A stretch of 64,000 bases of DNA. It comes from Tamlana crocina. GTDB lineage: Bacteria > Bacteroidota > Bacteroidia > Flavobacteriales > Flavobacteriaceae. The stretch covers positions 3,355,501-3,419,500 of the forward strand of contig CP158972.1 of the NCBI GenBank assembly GCA_040429635.1, in the 5' to 3' direction. Shown in pieces: positions 36,415 through 45,944 of the stretch (its first letter is position 1; the number at the start of each line of letters is the position of its first letter). The notes under the pieces were generated by a model, which worked only from the letters and a program-made list of their open reading frames with translations, did no database searches and had not been told where the DNA came from. A program made the position numbers and the translations under genes.

Positions 36415-38670
36415 ATGCTACGATTTAAATTACTTAAAAATCTTATACTAGTACTATTTATAACTTTAACTGCCTGCAAAAATAATCCAAAACAAGATGA
36501 AGAACAAAAGACTGAAAACACATCAAAAGACTATACGCAATTCGTCAATCCATTTATTGGCACTTCAAACTTTGGTACAACTAACCCAGGTCCTATTGCT
36601 GTACGTGGAATGGCAAACGTATCTCCATTTAATGTAGCTGGCCCGCAAAATTTACCATTAGAAAAAGATAGCCGTTGGTTATCCACACCCTATGTACACG
36701 AAAACACCTTTTTAACAGGATTTAGCCATGTCAATCTCAGTGGTGTGGGGTGTCCTGATTTGGGTGTTATTTTAGCAATGCCAACCATAGGAAATTTAGA
36801 AACCAATCACTTAAATTATGGATCTACATATTCAAAAGAATCGGCCTCAGTCGGGTATTATACCAATACACTAGACAAATACAATATTAAGGTTGAAACT
36901 ACTGCAACCACACGAGTTGGTGTGAGCAAATATCACTTTCCCGCAGGAAATGCCAATATCCTTTTAAATTTAGGTTTAGGCTTAACTAACGAAGAAGGTG
37001 CCATGGTAAAAGTAGTTTCTCCTTATGAAATTGAGGGTATGCGCTCTGTGGGTAGTTTTTGTTATTACAAACCCGAAGAAGCATATCCCATTTACTTTGT
37101 GGCACGTTTTTCAAAACCAGCAGATACTTTTGGTGTATGGAAAACCCCTAGAAGTTATGATGGCGTAGAAGGCAAATGGATGGGGTATAACGGAAAAAAT
37201 CGTTTAAAAGAAAATTATACCAAAGAAGTTGTTGGTGATAGTATTGGGGCATATATGCGCTACAATTTTAAAACGCCTACAGTGGTAGAAATGAAAGTTG
37301 GTGTGTCTTATGTCAGTATCGAAAACGCCAGAGAAAATCTAGAAAAAGAAACTGCAAATAAAACGTTCGATGCTGTTTTAGCTGACACCAAAAATGATTG
37401 GAACCAACATTTATCCAAAATTGAAGTTGAAGGCGGTACTGAGAATGACAAAACTATTTTTTATACCGCTTTGTATCATACATTAATTCATCCCAATACT
37501 TTAAATGACAGTAATGGCGAATACCCCAAAATGAAAACCCGGGAAACTTTAAAAACCGATGGCACACGCTATACTACCTTTTCTTTTTGGGATACCTATA
37601 GGAATCTACACCAGTTAATGAGTTTGGTATATCCCGAACAGCAATCCAACATGATAAAAAGCATGTTGCAGATTTACGATGAATCAGGATGGTTACCTAA
37701 ATGGGAACTTAATGCTACCGAAACCACCACCATGGTTGGCGACCCTGCAGGAATTATAATTGCTGATACGTACCTAAAAGGCATTACCGATTTTAATATT
37801 GAAAAAGCATACGAAGCTATGAAAAAGAGTGCTACTCAAATTGAAAATAATGCTTTAAGGCCTGGACTAAAAGATTATATTGAAAAAGGGTATTTAACAA
37901 CTAATACTACACATAGTGGCTCCGTTTCTACTACTCAAGAATATAATATTTCAGATTTTGCCATTGCACAATTATCTAAAGCCCTAGGTAAACAAGAAGA
38001 TTACAAGTTATTTTCTGAAAGAGCCTTATCTTACAGAAAGCTATATAGCGACGAGTTTAAATTATTAAGACCAAAAAATGAAGATGGCAGCTGGTTAACA
38101 CCCTACAATCCAGAACATGGAGCTAATTTTGTTGAAAACGTTGGTTTTATAGAAGGTAATGCATGGCAATATACCTTTATGGTATCGCATGACACAAAGG
38201 GTTTAATTAACCTCATGGGAGGCGAACATAAGTTTGCAACCCAACTGGAAAATGTATTTACAAAAAAACACTTTGATATGGCCAATGAGCCCGATATAGG
38301 GTATCCATATCTGTTCAAATATATTAAAGGGCAAGAGTACAAAACGGATGCATTAGTTCAGGAACTTTTAAAAACCTATTTTAAAAACACACCAGATGGA
38401 TTACCAGGAAATGATGATACAGGTACCATGAGCGCATGGGCAGTATTTTCTATGATGGGAATTTATCCTGTAACCCCCAGTGAACCAAGCTATGTTATTT
38501 TCCCTTCAACATTTGATAAGGTTACCATTCATTTAAACAACATGTATTATCAGAATTCCAAACTTATTCTATCAAAAGAACAATCTGGGGGTAGAAATCA
38601 AGTATTTGTAAATGGCAATACTTACAATCATCATTTTATTTCACATGACGAATTAACGAAATCTAAATAG
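36415..38670 (+). CDS. GH92 family glycosidase lipoprotein, variant active-site motif
   Basis: This 751-residue GH92 closes the plus-strand operon. It has a lipoprotein signal (LFITLTACKN). Conserved are VNPFIGTSNFGTTNPGPIAV, FSHVNLSGVGCPDLGVIL and the general-acid segment EGNAWQYTFMVSHD. The downstream motif reads GNDDTGTMSAWAVFSMMGIY instead of GNEDCGQMSSW, and the usual HGNEPSHH is replaced by MANEPDIGYPYLF. This suggests a different linkage or aglycone than the two other GH92 enzymes of the operon. The acidic residues needed for catalysis seem to be present. It is followed by a strong hairpin terminator at 38676-38713. Confidence 0.9.
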   Translation: MLRFKLLKNLILVLFITLTACKNNPKQDEEQKTENTSKDYTQFVNPFIGTSNFGTTNPGPIAVRGMANVSPFNVAGPQNLPLEKDSRWLSTPYVHENTFLTGFSHVNLSGVGCPDLGVILAMPTIGNLETNHLNYGSTYSKESASVGYYTNTLDKYNIKVETTATTRVGVSKYHFPAGNANILLNLGLGLTNEEGAMVKVVSPYEIEGMRSVGSFCYYKPEEAYPIYFVARFSKPADTFGVWKTPRSYDGVEGKWMGYNGKNRLKENYTKEVVGDSIGAYMRYNFKTPTVVEMKVGVSYVSIENARENLEKETANKTFDAVLADTKNDWNQHLSKIEVEGGTENDKTIFYTALYHTLIHPNTLNDSNGEYPKMKTRETLKTDGTRYTTFSFWDTYRNLHQLMSLVYPEQQSNMIKSMLQIYDESGWLPKWELNATETTTMVGDPAGIIIADTYLKGITDFNIEKAYEAMKKSATQIENNALRPGLKDYIEKGYLTTNTTHSGSVSTTQEYNISDFAIAQLSKALGKQEDYKLFSERALSYRKLYSDEFKLLRPKNEDGSWLTPYNPEHGANFVENVGFIEGNAWQYTFMVSHDTKGLINLMGGEHKFATQLENVFTKKHFDMANEPDIGYPYLFKYIKGQEYKTDALVQELLKTYFKNTPDGLPGNDDTGTMSAWAVFSMMGIYPVTPSEPSYVIFPSTFDKVTIHLNNMYYQNSKLILSKEQSGGRNQVFVNGNTYNHHFISHDELTKSK

Positions 38671-38675
38671 TTATA

Positions 38676-38713
38676 AAACATATACCCAAAATCTACAATT
38701 GGGGTATATGTTT
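38676..38713. terminator. Bidirectional terminator between convergent operons
   Basis: The arms AAACATATACCC (38676-38687) and GGGTATATGTTT (38702-38713) pair over 12 bp around a 14-nt loop. It lies between the end of the GH92 operon (plus) and the end of the lacI operon (minus) and can serve both. Confidence 0.8.
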
Positions 38714-38747
38714 CTTCGTATGCACCCAACAATTCTAGGAAATGTTT

Positions 38748-40049
38748 TTATTCTATGGGTTTATTATTTGCATAATTTTCTAATAGCTGTATGGCTTTAT
38801 AAAGTACACCTGCAGAACCACGGAATGTCCCAGACCCTTCAGGAGTGTTTTCAATAGTGTACCATTCGTAAAAACCATCATTATCTTTAACGCGTTTTAC
38901 CATGGGTTGTAATTGTTGATAGGCTTCTTCTATAAACCCATTTTCAATGAGTTGCTGAATCATACGGGCACCAAACCACGTCCAGTCTCCACCGTTTTGG
39001 TAACTATACGGGAACATGCCTTTGTTTTCGAAAGAGCCCTCAGGATAAGCTGGGTATAAAGTTAAGCCTATAGACCCTGCTCCCGATGCGTTTACATTGG
39101 CAATCATTTTATCTAAAGACACTTTTATTTGCTCTTTTGAAAGTAATCCGGCTTCTATGGCTAGGGCTGTACCTCCGTGATAGTAAATGTTATTTTCGTT
39201 AAAATTCTCTGGAAAAGGCGAACCATCTAAATATACATGAGGTATAAACTTTTGGTTTTTATCATCCCATAAATGTTTCATGGTATTTTGTGCGATACCC
39301 TGTCTTATAGGTTGCCACTTTTGTTTTAACTGTGGGGCTATAGCCATCATATTATCTAGTGCAACTAGCATCATGGCATTATCGTAAATATCTATAGCAT
39401 ATTTGGTGTCTTCGGTAATGTAAACGCCCCAAGGGTGGCAGTGTTGTACATCGCCCCAATCTGATGTGGTCGCACCCCAAATTAGTCCGTGTTTATCGCT
39501 CCAGCGATGGTTTAACAAAAACTCCATAGCCCATTCCATACGCTGTATTACAGTTTTATCTCCAATGGTTTCGTTTAAAAATGCTGTATCGCCTGTTTTT
39601 TTGACGTACTTATAAACTGACTGTACGAGCGACGATTCATGGTCTGTCTCTACTGTATTTTTATGGCCCGTATATGTCGGCTCTAAATCGGTTTCATAAT
39701 ACGTATAACCATCCTCAGTATGTACTGCTTTTTCTTTTGGTATAAAACCATCCAGAATATTTCCATCATTTCCTTGCAATCGAAAAAACACGCGAAGGTT
39801 TTCCTTTAAAGTTTCCTTTGGATATACTTCGGCAGAGAGTTCTATAAAGGTGTTGTAATCTCTAATCCAAACTTCTCCGTAGCCATCGCCAGCATTGAAC
39901 CCCGTCATAACAACTTCTAAAGCTTTTTGTTTGGTAAAAGCGAAGTACTCATTAGATAAAATCTGTTTTTTTAAAACAAGGTTTTCTTTTTTTGTATTTG
40001 GTTTACAGCCTATTAAAAAGCATAACACGATTAGATTTAAATATTTCAT
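38748..40049 (-). CDS. (alpha/alpha)6-barrel glycosidase-like lipoprotein
   Basis: This 433-residue protein has a lipoprotein signal (NLIVLCFLIGCKP). Its motifs are those of (alpha/alpha)6 glycosidases of the broad GH15/GH37/GH63 type: GYGEVWIRDYNTFIEL, NTVETDHESSLVQSVYKY, IWGATTSDWGDVQHCHPWG, DIYDNAMMLVAL, GGDWTWFGARMIQQLIENGF and GSGTFRGSAGVLYKAI. I cannot assign a CAZy family. Its acidic residues at WIRDY and TSDWGD are candidates for catalysis. It is the last gene of the lacI, GH38, ROK operon and has a paralogue at 45945-47282. A role in cleaving an alpha-linked sugar of the N-glycan is likely from context only. Confidence 0.7.
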   Translation of the reverse strand: MKYLNLIVLCFLIGCKPNTKKENLVLKKQILSNEYFAFTKQKALEVVMTGFNAGDGYGEVWIRDYNTFIELSAEVYPKETLKENLRVFFRLQGNDGNILDGFIPKEKAVHTEDGYTYYETDLEPTYTGHKNTVETDHESSLVQSVYKYVKKTGDTAFLNETIGDKTVIQRMEWAMEFLLNHRWSDKHGLIWGATTSDWGDVQHCHPWGVYITEDTKYAIDIYDNAMMLVALDNMMAIAPQLKQKWQPIRQGIAQNTMKHLWDDKNQKFIPHVYLDGSPFPENFNENNIYYHGGTALAIEAGLLSKEQIKVSLDKMIANVNASGAGSIGLTLYPAYPEGSFENKGMFPYSYQNGGDWTWFGARMIQQLIENGFIEEAYQQLQPMVKRVKDNDGFYEWYTIENTPEGSGTFRGSAGVLYKAIQLLENYANNKPIE

Positions 40050-40096
40050 ATATCATTAGGTTTATTTGTGCAAACTTTGAGTTTAAGATTTAGTAA

Positions 40097-41032
40097 TCAC
40101 ATTTTTTGTAAAACGGGTAGTATGTTTTCATAAGTTTTATCATCGATTAAGACAGCACTTCCCATGAATGCCGATTTTTCCTTTAAATCGGATACAACGA
40201 TTTCCACAGAGACATTTTCACTATCAAAATAGGTCTGCATAGCCTCCCCAAATAAAGGGTAAGCTCTAGAAATATTACCTCCTAGGACTATTACATCTAT
40301 GTTAGATTTTTGTATCCAAGGGTTTAGAAAAACACCTATGTTTTTGCCAAAATCGGCAAAGAGTTGTTTGGCATCTGGATTTGTTTCACATAATGCTACG
40401 ATGTCTTTTACACCCTTACATTTATATCCTGTTTTTTGTTCAAACCTGTTGATTAATCCGCGTGTGGAGAAGTAATCGTCTGCCGTAGCATTTTCAAATG
40501 GTAAGTGCCATAAGCACCCATCTTGTGGCACCTCATTGCCATCTACAACAGGCACTCCGCTTTTTATAAAAGCAGAACCAAACCCAGTACCTAAGGTTAT
40601 GGATAGGATGGATTTGTTGGTTTTGGCCTTTCCAAATTTGGCTTCGCCAAGCGCAAATGCAGTGGCATCATTAATAAACCTAATTTTAACCGGTTGGGAT
40701 AGATTTAAAAATTCTGATAACCGTTCTCTAACATTCATACCGTAAGTATGTTCGTATTTGCCGTTTTGCCCGTTAAAGCAGGAAACCCCGTTTACATAAT
40801 TAAAAGGTCCTGGCATTGCAAAACCAATACCTGCAAGGTTATTTACGTCAATTTTATCGATGGTTTTTTTTATGACGTTTCCCCATGCTTTTATTACTTC
40901 ATCAGGAGAACCATGACTATTCACATGACTTTCTGAAAAACTTTCTGGCAGTAATTGCTCGCTTTCTAAATCGAAACCCATACAACTTATATGGCTTCCT
41001 CCAACATCTACTCCAATGGCTATATTTTTCAT
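40097..41032 (-). CDS. ROK-family sugar kinase
   Basis: ROK kinases phosphorylate free hexoses or N-acetylhexosamines with ATP. The 311-residue cytoplasmic protein shows the nucleotide motif IAIGVDVGGSHISCMGF, the catalytic region INDATAFALGEAKFG, the phosphate motif SITLGTGFGSAFI and the adenosine motif VIVLGGNISRAYPLFG. The cysteine-rich zinc motif of most ROK kinases is absent; the corresponding region reads DGCLWHLPFENATADDYFST. It lies in an operon with lacI and GH38, so mannose is the most likely substrate and GlcNAc the alternative. Confidence 0.85.
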   Translation of the reverse strand: MKNIAIGVDVGGSHISCMGFDLESEQLLPESFSESHVNSHGSPDEVIKAWGNVIKKTIDKIDVNNLAGIGFAMPGPFNYVNGVSCFNGQNGKYEHTYGMNVRERLSEFLNLSQPVKIRFINDATAFALGEAKFGKAKTNKSILSITLGTGFGSAFIKSGVPVVDGNEVPQDGCLWHLPFENATADDYFSTRGLINRFEQKTGYKCKGVKDIVALCETNPDAKQLFADFGKNIGVFLNPWIQKSNIDVIVLGGNISRAYPLFGEAMQTYFDSENVSVEIVVSDLKEKSAFMGSAVLIDDKTYENILPVLQKM

Positions 41033-41085
41033 TTTAATTTTATAGAATGCGTTTAATTTGTTATTCTAATTTTTACGTTTTAGCT

Positions 41086-44000
41086 TCATTTTGTTTTTAA
41101 AAGGATAAATCGTGTTTCAAAATGCTCTACCAAGAAGGGAGCAGTTAGTTTCTCAATTTCTTCGCCTAAACTGTTTACCAGATATACCTCGCTGATGCCG
41201 GGGTTTTCAAGAAACTTGTTAATATCTAAAATAGCATGGTTGCCTTCTGTTTCACGTAGATGTAGAATAATACCATCGTTCGTTTCTGTTGGTCGAGCAT
41301 GTACTAATAGTAAATTGTCCACCAAACCGAGGTCAATCAGTGATTCTGATATTTGATTGTTCTTCGATTTTTCTTTACCGCTATTTGCTTTACTTACAAA
41401 TGGTACGCGGTTACCCCAACCAAATTTGGTGGCAAAGGTGTTTGATTTGTTTTCTGATGAGGTTATTTGGTATTTCCAGTTTAGCTCTCCAAACTGACTG
41501 GCTTTAAAGTTAGTAACCCAATAGTTATTAAGTACCCACGAGTAAATATGGCCTTTGTTTTTTACGGGATTTTTATAGTAATATCGTCCTGTATTTATAC
41601 CACCAAACTGCACTAGTGGGGTATCTTCACTACAAAATAGGATTTGTGAGTCGTCTGATTTTACAGAGGCATAATTTTGAATGGTATTCCAGTCTGAAGC
41701 AGAACCTGCTAATTGGTCTATGCCCGGGCGAACTAGTCCACCTTGGGCTTCAAAAACCAACTGTGCATTTTTATTTGAAAACGGAAATGCAACATATAAA
41801 CCTTCCGGTTCAATGATATCAATTTTTTTCATGTTATATAAAAACTCAATCTCTTTTTTATGATGGTACAGTCGGATTTCTAAAGTAATGCCCGGGGATT
41901 CATCGGCACACTCAGGAAGTTGCGCTTTACAAATAATAGATTTCCAGATGTTACCATCTGTGATTTTTTCAATTTTGAAGCTCGAAAACTCGTAATGTTT
42001 TTCATTTAGAGGTTTAAAAACAGTGTCTCTTCTGGTGGCTGTTAATCGCTCTAGGTCTCTTCTGTTGCCAATTCTTTCGTAAACCATAGAGCCTAAAGCG
42101 TGTTGACTTTCCGTATCCAGAAGTTCTTTGTTTAAGGCTTTATCATAAATACTAGTAATGCCTTTTTTAGCTTCGTCAATTTGAATCGTATAAAAAGAAT
42201 TTTCAATGGTAGCTGCAACCGGTAATTTTAAATCTTTTGAAGTTGCTTTTTCATCTAAAACCTTTATGGTATAGGTTGCATAACCTAAAGGCGGTACATC
42301 TTTTACCCAAAGTGCCCAATAGGTACCCTCGGCACGTTGTCTGATAATCTGTGTTGGGATTTCATTTCCGTTGCTATCAACAATGCTCGTTTTCTTATCT
42401 AGAGGTAAGATGTCGTAATCTATAAAGACTTCGGCTATACCGCTTCTAGACCAATTTAAAGTGTTGAAAACTGTTACTGATGGTGCTCTAGGGACTTTTA
42501 CATGGGGCTGAATTAAGCCTATGGCTTTTTCTCTTAATAAATTTGCCTGTTGGTTGGCAGACCATACATAAGAGGATTTTTGGCTCCATTGGTCCATTGT
42601 GTTTTTATTGTATGGGTCTCTAATGCTTTCTGCGGCCCCGAAGGTGTGTTCGCTGTAAAGCAAAAGGTTGTCATAGCAGTTTCTTACTTCATCATGTATT
42701 TGTTCTGGTATGTCTCCTCCCGATGTTTGTACCATAGATAACAGTCCCATAGTAGCCAACATTTGCGAGTAGCTATTACGAAGCACTTTGGTCTCTTTCA
42801 TGGCAGAACCAAAACCATCGGTCCACCAATCTGGCCATGATACTTTTTTTGTTTCGATATCATCGGGATGGTTTTTTTCGATGTGTACCATAAACTCGCT
42901 GGCTAAGGCAGATTTTAGTTTTGGCCACTCGTAGGTGTCGTTCCATTGTTTAATGATATCACAGGCTTTTGTGGAAGGCGGGGAATTATCTGTGGTATAT
43001 CCAGAAAATTGAAATGCTACTCTGTCAAAAGGATAGTCTTTATTTTCAAGTCCGTCAAGGTATTTGGATAAGTTATTTCCAAATACATCCATTTCTCCAG
43101 ATACCAAAGCTAATGCATTACCGTGCATATAATGTTCACTTCTGTAGGCTAAGAGTCTTTTACCAGAAGGCGATTCCCACCAAAAGGATGTAGGTTTACT
43201 AAAAGGGAGTCTGGCACGATGTGCATGAACACCCATGGTCAAGTATTTTACTCCTGTATCTTCGTACATATCTGGCATACACCAGCCAATACCATTTACA
43301 TCGTTTTGCATTGCTGTTGTTACGTCTATACCTTTAGCTTTAAATTTTTTAAGGGCTTGTAGTTGAATCGCCAAGGCGGTTTCATCAATAGTTTCAGAGT
43401 AGTTTAAAAACATCCCTGTAACCTCAATTCTACCTTCTTTTACGCGTTGTATAAGACGTTCTACTTGTGCTTTTGGTCGGCTATTGATGTATTCGCGTAC
43501 CGTCCAAGCCACTTCACAGGTCCACCGAAATTGAGCCTCCTTAGGATAGTGGTCAGTTTGGTCGCAATAGTCCAAAGCATCATCAATATATCTTAGATGT
43601 TCAGCTAAAATTTCAGATTGTTGTCGTGTATAACCAATGTCGGTATGACTATGTTGTACCAAATAAACCGTCCATTCTTTTATTGGTTGTAATGCTACAG
43701 AAATTTGTTCGGTTAACTTACCATATTGTATTTGCGCCTCTACAGTTTTAGGGCTTTCAACTTTTGGTACTAAAACATCTATTTCGTTAAGTCCTGTGTT
43801 TAGTTTTACTTTTTTCGCTTTGCCTTCAACCGATACTTTAGCATTAATAGGTTTTCCTAAATGCACCAAACTAAAACGAATGACATTAAACAGCTTATCA
43901 TCTTCCTTTTTAATAACCTTTAACTGATGCGCATTAAAGTCATTTTTTGGAGATATTTTAAACGTCATATACCATGCATTGCTATTGTTGGGCACACTTC

Positions 44001-44496
44001 CAATTTTTAATTTTACGGGAGCCCCAAGGGTAACCATTGATGTTGGCATTGTAAGTACTGCATAGCCCATTTCGTCTCTGTTAGAATCTACCATAGATTG
44101 AATAAAGTTGAGCGATACACCATTGTCGCCATGAATGGTTCTAGACTTTTCCTCTGTGGTAACAGGGTTTTTAAAGGTTAAAACTTTTTTATCGTTTATT
44201 GATAAATCAAATGCCTCAGGGTTGTGTGTAATATCCATCCCATACACCCAAATAAAGGACACTGTTTTGCCTTTGTATGATTGAGGAATGGCTACTGTTT
44301 CCCATTCCATAGGGCCTACATCTTTGGTGGCTCTTGTTAAATAACACGGGTCGTTGTACGAATGCGGAGAGGGATATGCAAAATTAACTCCAGAAATATC
44401 TTTGCCATAACCATTTAAATATTTTGATTGCCCCGAAATATTTAAACTCGTACTTACCAAGAATGTAAAAACGCATAAAAATTTTAATAGTTTCAT
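41086..44496 (-). CDS. GH38 alpha-mannosidase
   Basis: This 1136-residue exported GH38 has a signal peptide (LKFLCVFTFLVSTSLNISGQ) and a beta-sandwich region of about 250 residues. The catalytic domain carries the zinc motif QHSHTDIGYTRQQSEILAEH (His284, Asp286) and the probable nucleophile Asp in TAMQNDVNGIGWCMPD. The GH38 central and C-terminal beta domains follow. The motif is closer to the family consensus than in the tandem pair at 5142 and 8711. A LacI operator TTAACCGGTTAA lies 15 nt before its start codon, in the 44-nt gap after lacI. It therefore belongs to the lacI, GH38, ROK kinase, (alpha/alpha)6 operon and is probably repressed by that regulator. Confidence 0.9.
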   Translation of the reverse strand: MKLLKFLCVFTFLVSTSLNISGQSKYLNGYGKDISGVNFAYPSPHSYNDPCYLTRATKDVGPMEWETVAIPQSYKGKTVSFIWVYGMDITHNPEAFDLSINDKKVLTFKNPVTTEEKSRTIHGDNGVSLNFIQSMVDSNRDEMGYAVLTMPTSMVTLGAPVKLKIGSVPNNSNAWYMTFKISPKNDFNAHQLKVIKKEDDKLFNVIRFSLVHLGKPINAKVSVEGKAKKVKLNTGLNEIDVLVPKVESPKTVEAQIQYGKLTEQISVALQPIKEWTVYLVQHSHTDIGYTRQQSEILAEHLRYIDDALDYCDQTDHYPKEAQFRWTCEVAWTVREYINSRPKAQVERLIQRVKEGRIEVTGMFLNYSETIDETALAIQLQALKKFKAKGIDVTTAMQNDVNGIGWCMPDMYEDTGVKYLTMGVHAHRARLPFSKPTSFWWESPSGKRLLAYRSEHYMHGNALALVSGEMDVFGNNLSKYLDGLENKDYPFDRVAFQFSGYTTDNSPPSTKACDIIKQWNDTYEWPKLKSALASEFMVHIEKNHPDDIETKKVSWPDWWTDGFGSAMKETKVLRNSYSQMLATMGLLSMVQTSGGDIPEQIHDEVRNCYDNLLLYSEHTFGAAESIRDPYNKNTMDQWSQKSSYVWSANQQANLLREKAIGLIQPHVKVPRAPSVTVFNTLNWSRSGIAEVFIDYDILPLDKKTSIVDSNGNEIPTQIIRQRAEGTYWALWVKDVPPLGYATYTIKVLDEKATSKDLKLPVAATIENSFYTIQIDEAKKGITSIYDKALNKELLDTESQHALGSMVYERIGNRRDLERLTATRRDTVFKPLNEKHYEFSSFKIEKITDGNIWKSIICKAQLPECADESPGITLEIRLYHHKKEIEFLYNMKKIDIIEPEGLYVAFPFSNKNAQLVFEAQGGLVRPGIDQLAGSASDWNTIQNYASVKSDDSQILFCSEDTPLVQFGGINTGRYYYKNPVKNKGHIYSWVLNNYWVTNFKASQFGELNWKYQITSSENKSNTFATKFGWGNRVPFVSKANSGKEKSKNNQISESLIDLGLVDNLLLVHARPTETNDGIILHLRETEGNHAILDINKFLENPGISEVYLVNSLGEEIEKLTAPFLVEHFETRFILLKTK

Positions 44497-44510
44497 GATG
44501 TATTAGTTGA

Positions 44511-44522
44511 TTAACCGGTTAA
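44511..44522. promoter_or_regulatory. LacI-type operator before the GH38 gene
   Basis: The perfect 12-bp palindrome TTAACCGGTTAA ends 15 nt before the GH38 ATG at 44496. With the next four bases (GCAA) it is identical over 16 nt to the site before lacI. Confidence 0.75.
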
Positions 44523-44540
44523 GCAATTTTGAAATAAAAA

Positions 44541-45557
44541 TTAAATGCTTCCACAAGATTGCTTTATGTCCAGTTTGGTTTTCATTATTATATTTTTTGT
44601 TGTTACCACTTTGTTTTCAATAGCATCTAATAATAGGTCTACAGCGGTATCTCCCATTTCTATTATGGGGAAATCAACCGATGTTAGGGGAGGGTCAAAT
44701 AAATCGAAACCTCTATCTTTTCCAAAACTTACTATGGCTACTTCTTCGGGGACATTTATGTTGTCATGTTTTAATAAGCGCAACCCTTCTTCAGCTAAAT
44801 AGTGTGTAGCAAATACAATTCCATCTACTTTTTCCTGATGCACCAATTCGTGCATTGCTTCTTTAAGACTGGCTTCTACATCATTGTAAGTTACGTGTTT
44901 AATAACATTGGTGTTATAGGTAATGTCTTTATTTTTAAGTGCTTGTTTATAACCTTTTAAGCGGTCTTTTATAGAATCTAACTCTATGGAAATGGTTATA
45001 AAACCTATGTGTTTTCTACCGTTATGTATGAGTAGTTCTACGGCTGAAGTCACACCATCCTTATCTTCTAAGGCTACAACATTGGTTTCTATATCGGTGT
45101 ATTTTCTACCCACAATGACAAAGGGAAAGTTCCCTTTTTTTAATTTTAAAATATCGTCGTGGTTTTTTTCACTCGATACGATTATAAGACCATCTACCTG
45201 CCTATCTAACATAGACTGTATGATTTTTGATTCTCTTTCTGGGGACTCGCCTGTACTACTAAACACCACGTTATAACCCAGTTTTTCTGCTTTTTTTTCA
45301 ATGCGTCTTGCTATTTGAGCAAAAAAGCTATCTGAGATATTAGGCACGATTAAGCCAATCATGTTACTTTTCCCTAAACTTAGGCTTCTGGCTAATTGAT
45401 TGGGTTTGTAGCTGTGCGCTTCGGCATACTGTTTTATCCTATCTTGTGTTTCCTTGCTAACCCTTTTTTCATCGCCTCTGTCGTTCATGACATAAGACAC
45501 TGTTGTCTTAGACAGATTTAATGCTACGGCAATATCTTTGAGGGAAATGCTTTTCAA
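44541..45557 (-). CDS. LacI/GalR-family transcriptional regulator
   Basis: This 338-residue repressor has an N-terminal helix-turn-helix (SLKDIAVALNLSKTTVSYVM, about residues 4-25) and hinge (YKPNQLARSLSLGKSNMIGL). The periplasmic-binding-like effector domain extends to residue 338 (GLIVPNISDSFFAQ, QVDGLIIVSSEKNHDD). It probably binds the two TTAACCGGTTAA palindromes that lie 15 nt before its own gene and before the GH38 gene. This would give autoregulation and control of the mannosidase/kinase operon. The inducer is unknown; mannose or a manno-oligosaccharide is plausible. Confidence 0.92.
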   Translation of the reverse strand: MKSISLKDIAVALNLSKTTVSYVMNDRGDEKRVSKETQDRIKQYAEAHSYKPNQLARSLSLGKSNMIGLIVPNISDSFFAQIARRIEKKAEKLGYNVVFSSTGESPERESKIIQSMLDRQVDGLIIVSSEKNHDDILKLKKGNFPFVIVGRKYTDIETNVVALEDKDGVTSAVELLIHNGRKHIGFITISIELDSIKDRLKGYKQALKNKDITYNTNVIKHVTYNDVEASLKEAMHELVHQEKVDGIVFATHYLAEEGLRLLKHDNINVPEEVAIVSFGKDRGFDLFDPPLTSVDFPIIEMGDTAVDLLLDAIENKVVTTKNIIMKTKLDIKQSCGSI

Positions 45558-45571
45558 GTGAATGTACTAGT

Positions 45572-45592
45572 TTAACCGGTTAAGCAAATATA
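45572..45592 (-). promoter_or_regulatory. LacI-type operator and -7 box before lacI
   Basis: TTAACCGGTTAA at 45572-45583 lies 15 nt before the lacI ATG. On the minus strand it directly follows a perfect -7 box TATATTTG (45592-45585), so repressor binding would cover the transcription start. No well-spaced -33 element is evident. The remaining 45593-45944 holds no gene that I can support. Confidence 0.7.
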
Positions 45593-45944
45593 TAAAAGTT
45601 TTCCATAATCAAGCACAGTACTTATATAATTGTTTAGTGAAACTAGATAAATATATTGACAGCTTCTAATTGGGAGATTTAAATTGGTATTAATTCTCAC
45701 GACAATCCAGCATTAAAATCTTGAATATTTCTTAACTTAATAGTTTGGGATGCGTTTCCTAAAAACACAATTCAACTTCTACAAAACAGTATTCTTCTAA
45801 GAGAACCCATGACGCATAAATTTCTATGGATTATCAGGGAGGTAAAATTCATAGACAAACCCTGTTTCAACATTACTCCACATTAATTGTTTAACTTGGG
45901 CTAGCCTTAACAACGCCAGGGCCATTTACTTTTCAAATACTCTT

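Noticed and set aside
45593-45944. Possible remnant coding sequence between the (alpha/alpha)6 gene and lacI
   Set aside because: Short protein-like stretches appear in two minus-strand frames, but stops interrupt them and no family match could be recognised.
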